A DNA stretch of 6,508 nt, from NCBI GenBank assembly GCA_035651115.1, contig DASRGL010000120.1:1-6508 (forward strand). Direction: 5' to 3'. The DNA comes from DASRGL01 sp035651115 (GTDB lineage Bacteria; Armatimonadota; Chthonomonadetes; Chthonomonadales; Chthonomonadaceae). Positions 1-5,385 of the stretch are shown piece by piece. Every line of letters begins with the position of its first letter. The first letter of the stretch is position 1. The notes beneath the pieces are model-generated. The model searched no databases and was not told where the DNA came from. It worked only from the letters and a program-made list of their open reading frames with translations. The position numbers and the translations under genes were made by a program.

Positions 1-782
1 TTGCGCCATCGGAAGAAGCGATCCGGGTCCCACTCCTTCGGGCCTTGTCCACGCCGGAACGTCTCCCAGTTGACGTAGCCATCGCCCGTCGCCTGCGGCC
101 CGGCGTCCTTGTCAATCGTGTAGTAGTTCCACTCGCCGCCCTTCGAGTTGCGGCAGTAGCTTCCCTGCGACATGATGACCTTGCCGATGCGCCCGGACTT
201 GACCACGCGCCCGGCGACGTGCCACTTCTCGTCGGAGCAGCCCTGCGAGCCGACCTGTACGATCCGGTTCAGCCGCTTGGCGGCGTCGTGGAGCGCGAAT
301 GCCTCTTCCAGCGTCTTGCACATCGGCTTCTCGATATAGACGTGCTTGCCCGCCTCCATCGCGGCCAGCGCGACGGGCGCGTGCCAGTTATCCGAGGTCG
401 TCACCCAGACGGCGTCTATCTCCTTGATGCCGAGCAACTGGCGGTAGTCGTCGAACGCCTGGCTGTCCTTGAGGCCGAGGAACCCCTGCGCGCCCTTCTT
501 GCGCCGAACGTACAGATCGCAGACGGCGATGGACTCGGTGTTGTTCTTGAGGTTGTCATTGGCGTTCTCTTTAAGCAGGCGCACGTGCGTCATGCCCTGC
601 CCGCCCATGCCGACATGCCCGATGAGGATGCGGTCGTTCGCGCCGATGACGCGGCGCAGACCTTCCGCCGTCGTCGGCATCGAACTGGCGTGAGTCGCCG
701 CCACGCCCGCCGCGACGGTGACGGCCGCTTTGCGCAGAAACTCCCGGCGCGTTGGTTCCGAACGGTTCTGGTTGTCGCTCAT
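1..782 (-). CDS. Tat-exported Gfo/Idh/MocA family oxidoreductase (3' end outside window)
   Basis: The frame is open from an ATG at 782 to the left edge: 260 codons, with the C-terminal part cut off by the window. Residues 11-17 (TRREFLR) followed by an Ala/Val-rich stretch form a Tat-type signal, predicting export of the folded, cofactor-loaded protein. A Rossmann NAD(P)-binding fold follows, with the GxGxxG loop at 58-63 (GMGGQG), and the family motif EKP at 151-153. The later text around residues 178-260, ending in an Asp-Arg-Phe-Phe-Arg-Trp cluster, is typical of the large exported subgroup common in Planctomycetes, Acidobacteria and Armatimonadetes. The family oxidises or reduces sugars, polyols and related compounds; the substrate cannot be read here. 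The start is supported by an AAGGAG Shine-Dalgarno at 793-798, overlapping the stop codon of the upstream oxidoreductase, so the two genes are very likely cotranscribed. Confidence 0.93.
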   Translation of the reverse strand, partial: MSDNQNRSEPTRREFLRKAAVTVAAGVAATHASSMPTTAEGLRRVIGANDRILIGHVGMGGQGMTHVRLLKENANDNLKNNTESIAVCDLYVRRKKGAQGFLGLKDSQAFDDYRQLLGIKEIDAVWVTTSDNWHAPVALAAMEAGKHVYIEKPMCKTLEEAFALHDAAKRLNRIVQVGSQGCSDEKWHVAGRVVKSGRIGKVIMSQGSYCRNSKGGEWNYYTIDKDAGPQATGDGYVNWETFRRGQGPKEWDPDRFFRWR

Positions 783-797
783 TGTATGATGGCTCCT

Positions 798-2078
798 TTA
801 TGCTAAGTCGAACCACTCTTTCTGGAAAGTGATCTTGTTGCCGGACAGGATGGCCTCGTGCGCCTTGAGCGCGATGACGGTCGCCTGGTAGCCTTCCAGC
901 GGCCCGGCGGCGGGCTTCTTGCCGGAACGGATCGAATCGCAGAAGGCGGCGAGCGCCTGATAGAGCGCCGTCTTGGTCACGTCGGTCCCGACCTGGCCCG
1001 GCTGCTTGCCCTGCGCGATCAGCTTCGTCGCATCCGCCACCAGCGCGATGCCGGTTCCGGTCGTCTCATCCCCCACTGCGAGCTTGTCCTTGCGCGCGTA
1101 GACCTCCCAGCCGAGCAGGGGCGAGTCCGTCTCCTTGAACATCCAGGCGCGCTGATCGCGCAGCAGCATGGCGCAGTCCGAACCCATGAACATATCGTAG
1201 GAGCCGTCGAACGAGTCGACCAGCGTGGCGTCGTAGAGATAGCGAACGTGGTTCGGATACTCCACGATACACTGCACCGTGTCCGGGACTTCCATGCCGT
1301 CGTCCGTCCAGTGCATGATGCCGCCGAAGCCGAGGACGGAGACCGGCAGGGCCTTGAGAAACCAGGTAGCCGTGTCGAGTTGGTGAATCCCGATCTCGCC
1401 CATCAGCCCGCCGGAACTCTCTTTAGAGAGCCGCCAGTTCAGTTCCTTCTCGCGTTCCGGGGTGGGAGCCGCGCGCCGCCAGCTCTGCTTTTTGTGCCAC
1501 TGCCCGCGCGCCCCCGCGACATGGCCGAGCGTGCCGGAGCGCACGAAGCTGAGGACGTGCTGATGCTGCTTGTTCGCGCGATATTGCAGCCCGGACTGAA
1601 AGACTGTCTTTGCGTCCGCGCCCGCTTTCGCGATCTCTTTTGCCTCCTCGATAGTGGAGGCGAGCGGCGCTTCGCAGTAGACGTGCTTCCCGGCAGCCAG
1701 CGCGTCCAGCACGATCTGCTTGTGCTTGTGGGAGGGCGTGGCGACGAAGACCGCCTGCACGTCTTTATTGTCCAGGACTTTGCGATAGTCCTCCTGGAAG
1801 GCGGCGTTGGGAGCGATCTCTTTGGAGCGTTTGATATAGGCTTCGACGGTATAGGTATCGCAGAGGGCGACGACGGGCGTGTTGCCCAGCCGGGCGAGGG
1901 AGGCCAGGATGTCGCGTCCCTGCGCGCCCAGCCCGATGACGGCGCAGTTGACCGGCGGGCCTGCCGGTTTCTCCTCGTCGGCGCGGGCGGGCTGGACGAA
2001 CAACTCTTCCGCTCCCGCCGCCATTGCCAGCGTCATGGTGAGCGCGGTCGCGTCCTTCAAAAAATCTCGACGATTCAT
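798..2078 (-). CDS. Tat-exported Gfo/Idh/MocA family oxidoreductase with EAP in place of EKP
   Basis: A complete 426-residue protein, normal length for the family. It starts with a Tat signal (NRRDFLK at 2-8, hydrophobic stretch to about 28, likely cleavage after ARA at 31-33). The Rossmann domain carries GLGAQG at 49-54, and the C-terminal alpha/beta domain has EIGIHQLD at 228-235, which holds the family's usual catalytic histidine (H232) and aspartate (D235). At 136-138, where most members read Glu-Lys-Pro, it reads Glu-Ala-Pro (codons GAA GCG CCG), so the conserved lysine near the nicotinamide and substrate is absent. The downstream gene, 15 bases away, keeps EKP. Known family chemistry is NAD(P)-dependent oxidation or reduction of sugars and polyols; with the lysine lost this member may have altered activity or a binding role. 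The ATG start at 2078 has only a weak purine-rich ribosome site. It is probably the first gene of the operon; no convincing promoter was found in 2079-2160. Confidence 0.95.
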   Translation of the reverse strand: MNRRDFLKDATALTMTLAMAAGAEELFVQPARADEEKPAGPPVNCAVIGLGAQGRDILASLARLGNTPVVALCDTYTVEAYIKRSKEIAPNAAFQEDYRKVLDNKDVQAVFVATPSHKHKQIVLDALAAGKHVYCEAPLASTIEEAKEIAKAGADAKTVFQSGLQYRANKQHQHVLSFVRSGTLGHVAGARGQWHKKQSWRRAAPTPEREKELNWRLSKESSGGLMGEIGIHQLDTATWFLKALPVSVLGFGGIMHWTDDGMEVPDTVQCIVEYPNHVRYLYDATLVDSFDGSYDMFMGSDCAMLLRDQRAWMFKETDSPLLGWEVYARKDKLAVGDETTGTGIALVADATKLIAQGKQPGQVGTDVTKTALYQALAAFCDSIRSGKKPAAGPLEGYQATVIALKAHEAILSGNKITFQKEWFDLA

Positions 2079-2160
2079 GCTTGCGGCTTTCTTTCCTGGG
2101 AAAAGGATGCCCTCGCCGCGCGCAGGATGCAGGCGGGCAGAGGACGTGGATTCAAGAACA

Positions 2161-2196
2161 GAACCGGAGGCGGCCTCAGATTCCGCCGTCCGGCTC
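2161..2196 (-). terminator. Hairpin between the DUF2231 gene and the oxidoreductase operon
   Basis: Arms 2161-2173 and 2183-2196 pair over 13 bp with one bulged base and one G-T wobble around a 9-nt loop. It lies 41 bases past the stop of the DUF2231 gene. The following sequence on the minus strand is T-rich (TGTTCTT) but not a clean T run, so termination is likely rather than certain. The rest of 2079-2237 shows nothing coding; a 7-base direct repeat (AGGATGC, at 2104 and 2123) lies upstream of the oxidoreductase. Confidence 0.5.
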
Positions 2197-2237
2197 TTTC
2201 ATTCTACCTCGATTCGCACGCCTGTGAAAAGCCCCAT

Positions 2238-3134
2238 CTACCCGCCCTGCACCAGGATGCCGCCGAGATGGCCGGTCAGGGTGACGATAAGGAACGCCAC
2301 GCCGCCGAGGAGGGCATAGGTGCGGCCCCATGGCCCATCCAGGCGTCCTCGGTGCCGGGCGCGCAGCCAGAGCAGGGTCAGGATAAGCAGCATCGTCAGC
2401 ACGCCGAGGAGCAGGTGGAAGAGCAGATAGCCCTGCAAGGGCGCGCGCCTGTAGGCGAATATCCAGGCGAGAATCCCCGTCAGGACGGTCAGCGGCGCGG
2501 CGAGGCCCGCCACGATCAGATCGTAGTAGGCAGCGGTCGTCAGCATGGGGTCTTTCTTGATATAGCCCAGCAGATCGAAGACCAGGCTGATGACCAGCAG
2601 CGCAATCGGAAAATGGACCAGCACGAGATGCTGCGCGTGCTTCGGAAAGAGCAGCGTTTGCAGCGCGAAGGGACTCGCCTCCGGGTCGGCCTCGCTCGTG
2701 TTGTGAGCCGTCGGGCTTGGAGTGGCAGGCCGTCCCGCCGGTCTGCTGGCCGGGTCGCCGGGCAGCGTGTCGGCAGCGATCTCGGCGGCGTTGGTGAAGC
2801 CGTCTCCATCGGAGTCTTTGTCGTCAATGGAGTGCAGGATCGCCGCCGAAAGAATGCGGGTCTGCGCCTGCTCGAGGGCCGCCTTCAGATCGGCCCCATA
2901 GGGATTGCGTTTAGGCGGGCCTTCGGCGACATGGCAGAACCCGCAGGACTGCACCGCTTTGGCGACCGTGCCATCGGGCTTGAGCCGATAGGCGGAGACG
3001 ACGGTGGAGGGAAAGGTGGGCATGGCACCGACGTTCTGCGCCGCGCTGCCTGCCAGGAAGACTCCGAACAACCCCATAAATAGGAAACGAACCAGCGTCC
3101 CGTTGCGCCGGGACAGGCGACTCGATGGCGTCAC
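2238..3134 (-). CDS. Membrane protein with c-type haem domain and C-terminal DUF2231 domain
   Basis: 298 residues. An N-terminal signal or anchor helix at about 14-33 follows a basic n-region. An extracytoplasmic segment has one haem c attachment motif CGFCH at 64-68, then NPYG at 77-80 and an EF-hand or thrombospondin-3-like calcium loop DSDGDGFTN at 107-115 ending in PGDP. A Pro/Ala/Ser-rich linker (about 129-155) leads to four membrane helices (about 170-190, 205-227, 234-257, 274-295). These match DUF2231, with VHFPIALL at 173-180 and the terminal GHLGG at 288-292; the histidines 166, 169, 174, 240 and 289 could be metal or haem b ligands. The likely role is membrane electron transfer between a periplasmic cytochrome and a membrane-bound cofactor; partner and substrate are unknown. 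The start is a GTG with only a weak GA-rich ribosome site. An ATG at codon 20 is possible but would remove the positive n-region, so GTG is preferred. Confidence 0.88.
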   Translation of the reverse strand: MTPSSRLSRRNGTLVRFLFMGLFGVFLAGSAAQNVGAMPTFPSTVVSAYRLKPDGTVAKAVQSCGFCHVAEGPPKRNPYGADLKAALEQAQTRILSAAILHSIDDKDSDGDGFTNAAEIAADTLPGDPASRPAGRPATPSPTAHNTSEADPEASPFALQTLLFPKHAQHLVLVHFPIALLVISLVFDLLGYIKKDPMLTTAAYYDLIVAGLAAPLTVLTGILAWIFAYRRAPLQGYLLFHLLLGVLTMLLILTLLWLRARHRGRLDGPWGRTYALLGGVAFLIVTLTGHLGGILVQGG

Positions 3135-3214
3135 GTTCTCTGCTTTCTCTGCGTGGTCGCGCCTTCCTGGGGCCGTCAGGCGCTCGGCGCGATGTCACGG
3201 GTGGCGTACTGGGA

Positions 3215-3243
3215 ATTAGACAGAGCCGGCGCGTAAAAGTTAC
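3215..3243 (-). promoter_or_regulatory. Candidate promoter of the haem/DUF2231 gene
   Basis: On the minus strand a TCTAAT -10 box (3215-3220, 5 of 6 to consensus) is preceded at 17 bp by a poor -35 box (GTAACT, 3238-3243). A transcript would start near 3208, about 73 bases before the GTG. A weak -35 box suggests dependence on an activator. An alternative is GTGACA (3284-3289) with TAGAGA (3261-3266) at 17 bp, which has a better -35 and a poorer -10. Confidence 0.35.
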
Positions 3244-3247
3244 GCGC
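3229..3247. promoter_or_regulatory. 19-bp inverted repeat, candidate operator
   Basis: GCGCGTAA-AAG-TTACGCGC is a perfect 8-bp inverted repeat with a 3-base centre. It covers the -35 position of the candidate promoter of the haem/DUF2231 gene, a usual place for a dimeric regulator. No T run follows it on either strand, so it does not look like a terminator. The regulator is unknown. Confidence 0.4.
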
Positions 3248-3315
3248 GGCCCGCCAATGTTCTCTACTTTGCGATACCTGTTTTGTCACGCATTCTATTC
3301 CCGGAGGGGGGGCCA

Positions 3316-3358
3316 TAAAAACGGGTTCCGTGCCACTGAAAGCGCGGCACGGAACCCG
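3316..3358 (-). terminator. Strong intrinsic terminator of the small cysteine protein gene
   Basis: Arms 3322-3334 and 3346-3358 form a perfect 13-bp GC-rich stem with an 11-nt loop. On the minus strand the stem is followed at once by TTTTT (3317-3321). It lies 35 bases beyond the stop codon at 3393, a standard rho-independent terminator. Confidence 0.88.
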
Positions 3359-3392
3359 AGGTTGGTGCAGAGATGCCTGGCGGCAAGAGGTT

Positions 3393-3656
3393 TCAGGCGC
3401 ACTCTATGGAACAGATGTAGCGCACGCGCTCGCCATCGTCCAGGACTTCGATACCGGCGGGCGCGCCGCACTTCGGACACAGCACGTCGTTCAGGCACAG
3501 CAGGATATAATAAGGGCGGTAGTCACGTTCATTGCCGAAGAATATCTCGTGCAGCGTCCAGCCGGATTCGAGCAACTCGTTGGCCGCGTTCGCGCGCACT
3601 TCGACGACACGGCGCACTTGATGCAGGTCGAGTTCAAGGCCGATATCCCGCTCCAT
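3393..3656 (-). CDS. Small hypothetical protein with a C-terminal four-cysteine (zinc-ribbon-like) motif
   Basis: An 87-residue protein that I do not recognise as a named family. The N-terminal half (about 10-55) is acidic and likely helix then strand. It has a pattern (ANELLESGW, then aromatic-rich YYILL) recalling small bacterial proteins in which a residue run ending in GW precedes a strand ending in YIL. The C-terminal part has C60-x2-C63 and C82-x3-C86, a spacing that could bind one zinc. There is no signal peptide or membrane helix, so it is probably cytoplasmic. The coding call rests on a near-perfect AAGGAGG Shine-Dalgarno at 3664-3670, 7 bases before the ATG, on the terminator right after it, and on the paired cysteines. 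It sits between two terminators, hence its own transcription unit. Nucleic-acid or protein binding is possible but not shown. Confidence 0.8.
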   Translation of the reverse strand: MERDIGLELDLHQVRRVVEVRANAANELLESGWTLHEIFFGNERDYRPYYILLCLNDVLCPKCGAPAGIEVLDDGERVRYICSIECA

Positions 3657-3685
3657 AACCTCTCCTCCTTATAGACGGGACGTCC

Positions 3686-3722
3686 CTGGCGGGCATTTCC
3701 CAAATAGAGGACAGCCCGCCAG
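3686..3722 (-). repeat. Long inverted repeat in the leader of the small cysteine protein gene
   Basis: CTGGCGGGC (3686-3694) and GCCCGCCAG (3714-3722) are exact reverse complements around a 19-base AT-richer loop. A palindrome GGGACGTCCC (3677-3686) abuts it, 6 bases from the Shine-Dalgarno. In a minus-strand transcript this would be a stable hairpin just before the ribosome site. No T run follows it. It could be a leader structure or an operator. Confidence 0.4.
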
Positions 3723-3770
3723 AGATGCGCGGGCCGTTCTCTTTGCCTTCCTGTACAACCAGAGCGGGCG

Positions 3771-3808
3771 AAAAGTTCCATGCCGGGCCGGGAATCCCCG
3801 GCAGGAAC
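3771..3808 (-). terminator. Intrinsic terminator of the NlpC/P60 gene
   Basis: Arms 3775-3787 and 3797-3808 pair over 12 bp with one bulged base at 3780 and a 9-nt loop. On the minus strand TTTT (3771-3774) follows directly. It begins 8 bases after the endopeptidase stop codon at 3816. Confidence 0.75.
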
Positions 3809-3815
3809 GCCTCGC

Positions 3816-4997
3816 CTATTTCGTCATGCGGCGCGCGCCCCGGAATCGCTCCCGGTAGTAACCGCTCTGCAGCGAGTCCACGCGCACGCCTCCCGAACGG
3901 CGGCTGGAGGCATGGACGAAGCGCCCATTGCCGACGTACATGCCGACGTGCGAGATGCCTTTATGCACCGTCTCGAAGAAGACCAGGTCGCCGGGCTTGA
4001 GTTCGCCATGTCCGACCCGGTGACCCATGCGGAACTGCGCGCTGGCCGAGTGAGGCAGGTTGACCCCCTTGCGCCGGTAGAGATAGCTGGTGAAGCCGGA
4101 GCAGTCGAAGCCGCTGCGCGAGGAGCCGCCCCAGCGATAGGGCGTGCCGCGATAGGAGTAGGCGGTACGCACCACGTCCGTCGTTGCGGCGGGCAGGGAG
4201 GCTTCCGGCACGTAGCGCGGATGCCGCGCCCACCTCTGATGTGTCCTCCGGCTATGGCGCACCCAGCGCTCCTGTTTAGAACGGCGTCGGCGCGTCGCAG
4301 CGACTTCGACATGGTGCTTCTTGAGGCGATGGGAGTGGGGCGTGCGCGCCAGGCGCGCTTCCGGCTGATGCTGGCGGCGCTTTTTGGAGGCGTGTGCGGA
4401 CGCTTTGGCGATATGGCGGGTCAGATGCCGGCGCGCGCGGCGGCGGTCTGCGGAGACGACCTCGGCGGGCGTCTCCTGAGGGACGGGCTTTCGCTTCGCC
4501 GGGGGGGGCGTACTGGAGGCGAGGCGCTGCGCCCCATGCAGGCGTTTGCCGCCGATGGCAAGCAGGTCCTGACGCACCCAGCCGACGCGCCCATCCGGCA
4601 GCGCGACCTGCGCCCAGCCGTCCCGGTAGGCGGTCACGACGACCGGCGCGCCCACATCGAACATCGTCAGGCGGCGGTGTCGTTCGCCCGGCCCGATACG
4701 CACGCTGACGCGGTCGCCGCCGATCTTGGCCGGTTTCCGAAAGGCAGCGGCGGCCACGACGGGCCTGGGGGCGTTGGGAATCAGGAGGGTTCGCCCTAGA
4801 GTGAGAACGGTCGTCTCAGAGATATGGTTGGCGCGGGCGATGTCGCCAACGGTGACATGATATCTGCGCGCGAGGGCGGCAAGGGTGTCGCCTGGCTGCA
4901 GTTTATGAGTGTGGGAGGCCCAGGCGGCGCTGGTCAGCAGCGACGTGGAGGTGGATACGACGCACAAACGCGCCCAGCGAAGTCCGTTGATACGCAA
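3816..4997 (-). CDS. Secreted LysM-SH3-NlpC/P60 peptidoglycan endopeptidase
   Basis: 393 residues from a TTG start. A signal peptide (basic RINGLRWAR, hydrophobic core, AWA cleavage near residue 27) leads into a LysM glycan-binding domain (about 30-74), a bacterial SH3 domain (95-146, with VSVRIGPG) and a linker very rich in Arg, Lys and His (163-263). The catalytic NlpC/P60 domain (273-385) shows the nucleophile C299 in FDCSGF, H350 in SHVGMYVG and a third polar H362 in FVHASS. The family cuts the gamma-D-Glu to diamino-acid bond of peptide stems, so the expected role is wall remodelling or separation. An upstream in-frame GTG at 5078 would add 27 residues before the signal. The TTG is preferred because AAGGAG lies 8 bases before it and the result is a clean signal peptide. 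It is transcribed divergently from cdaA; the promoter, operator-like sites and leader are listed separately. Confidence 0.92.
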   Translation of the reverse strand: MRINGLRWARLCVVSTSTSLLTSAAWASHTHKLQPGDTLAALARRYHVTVGDIARANHISETTVLTLGRTLLIPNAPRPVVAAAAFRKPAKIGGDRVSVRIGPGERHRRLTMFDVGAPVVVTAYRDGWAQVALPDGRVGWVRQDLLAIGGKRLHGAQRLASSTPPPAKRKPVPQETPAEVVSADRRRARRHLTRHIAKASAHASKKRRQHQPEARLARTPHSHRLKKHHVEVAATRRRRSKQERWVRHSRRTHQRWARHPRYVPEASLPAATTDVVRTAYSYRGTPYRWGGSSRSGFDCSGFTSYLYRRKGVNLPHSASAQFRMGHRVGHGELKPGDLVFFETVHKGISHVGMYVGNGRFVHASSRRSGGVRVDSLQSGYYRERFRGARRMTK

Positions 4998-5005
4998 TCG
5001 GGTAT

Positions 5006-5011
5006 CTCCTT
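5006..5011 (-). promoter_or_regulatory. Shine-Dalgarno that fixes the TTG start of the endopeptidase
   Basis: AAGGAG on the minus strand lies 8 bases before the TTG at 4995-4997. The upstream GTG (5076-5078) has no comparable site. A hairpin (arms 5015-5022 and 5030-5037, one mismatch) ends 3 bases before it and could affect ribosome access. Confidence 0.65.
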
Positions 5012-5133
5012 CCTGTCCGGCGTTGTCTTCGGCGGACTGCCGTGCAATGCGACCGGGCTTCTTGGCCCTGTGGTTCACGCTTCATTTGCGTTTTGTGGGG
5101 ATTTGCGAAGGCGGCGGTGGTACGGGCCGCCTC

Positions 5134-5150
5134 CTGTGAAAGTTTCACAG
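5134..5150. promoter_or_regulatory. Palindrome A, CRP/FNR-like candidate operator
   Basis: CTGTGAAAGTTTCACAG is a perfect inverted repeat of 8 bp around a single base. It contains TGTGA-N5-TCACA, one base shorter in spacing than the classic CRP site. It lies about 35 to 50 bases after the predicted start of the endopeptidase transcript, a repressing or roadblock position, and its centre is about 22 bp from palindrome B. Confidence 0.5.
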
Positions 5151-5156
5151 CGGTCG

Positions 5157-5172
5157 TGTGAACTTTTTCACA
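5157..5172. promoter_or_regulatory. Palindrome B, exact TGTGA-N6-TCACA site
   Basis: TGTGAACTTTTTCACA carries both CRP half-sites with the canonical 6-base spacing. It sits at about +13 to +28 of the predicted endopeptidase transcript. Two such sites two helical turns apart suggest cooperative binding of a CRP/FNR-family dimer; the regulator itself is not in this window. Confidence 0.5.
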
Positions 5173-5191
5173 TGAGAACCTTCTGGCGGTC

Positions 5192-5221
5192 ATGATAACG
5201 GATTTGCCGGTTGCTTGTCAA
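5192..5221 (-). promoter_or_regulatory. Sigma70-type promoter of the endopeptidase gene
   Basis: On the minus strand a perfect TTGACA -35 box (5216-5221) is separated by 18 bp from TATCAT (5192-5197, 5 of 6). An A/T-rich tract upstream (about 5226-5237) could act as an UP element. Predicted transcript start is near 5185. Confidence 0.7.
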
Positions 5222-5284
5222 CCCCTTTTGGAAAAAAACTGCCGGAAAATCACCGTTGGGCTGTCTGCCGCCGAGCGCAGTTGC

Positions 5285-5313
5285 TTGACCCTGTTCGGAG
5301 CGTATGCTATACT
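5285..5313 (+). promoter_or_regulatory. Sigma70-type promoter of the cdaA operon
   Basis: TTGACC (5285-5290, 5 of 6) and TATACT (5308-5313, 5 of 6) are spaced by 17 bp. A TG one base upstream of the -10 box makes it an extended -10 promoter. The transcript would start near 5320, leaving a leader of about 66 bases before cdaA. Confidence 0.75.
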
Positions 5314-5385
5314 GATGTGGAGGTGTGATCCAGGCTGCCGCCGCGCCGCACGCCTCCCTCGCAGCAAGGTCAGGAGCAGGCTTTT

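Larger units (their letters stand above)
4998..5185 (-). promoter_or_regulatory. Long structured 5' leader of the endopeptidase gene
   Basis: The predicted transcript has about 188 untranslated bases. In order on the minus strand it can form: hairpins from the two TGTGA palindromes (5157-5172, 5134-5150); a 7-bp stem (arms 5109-5115 and 5126-5132, 10-nt loop); a direct repeat of CGCAAAT (5101-5107 and 5084-5090); a small stem (5055-5058 with 5065-5068); and a stem beside the Shine-Dalgarno (5015-5037). I compared it by eye with the ydaO c-di-AMP and GEMM c-di-GMP riboswitch cores and saw neither, so no known class is claimed. Confidence 0.4.

Noticed and set aside
2104..2129. Direct repeat of AGGATGC upstream of the oxidoreductase operon
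   Set aside because: Seven bases twice in GC-rich DNA is weak evidence for an operator, and no promoter could be placed beside it.
858..3083. A long plus-strand open frame opposite the second oxidoreductase and the DUF2231 gene
   Set aside because: It spans two real minus-strand genes and the gap between them, is Arg/Gly-rich with no recognisable domain, and is an expected product of GC-rich codon bias.
3229..3247. Inverted repeat as a terminator
   Set aside because: No T run on either side and the position is inside a candidate promoter, so an operator reading is more likely.
3330..3674. Plus-strand open frame of 114 codons opposite the small cysteine protein
   Set aside because: The minus frame has a strong Shine-Dalgarno, paired cysteines and a terminator; the plus frame starts inside the terminator stem.
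3780..4799. Plus-strand open frame opposite the NlpC/P60 gene
   Set aside because: The minus strand encodes clear LysM, SH3 and NlpC/P60 domains; the plus frame has low-complexity sequence and no ribosome site or family match.
4998..5078. GTG start at 5078 for the endopeptidase
   Set aside because: It adds 27 charged residues before an otherwise normal signal peptide and lacks a good ribosome site; the TTG at 4997 has AAGGAG at 8 bases.
4998..5385. ydaO-type c-di-AMP riboswitch in the divergent region
   Set aside because: The conserved core blocks expected for that class could not be found on either strand by eye. A covariance-model search would settle it.
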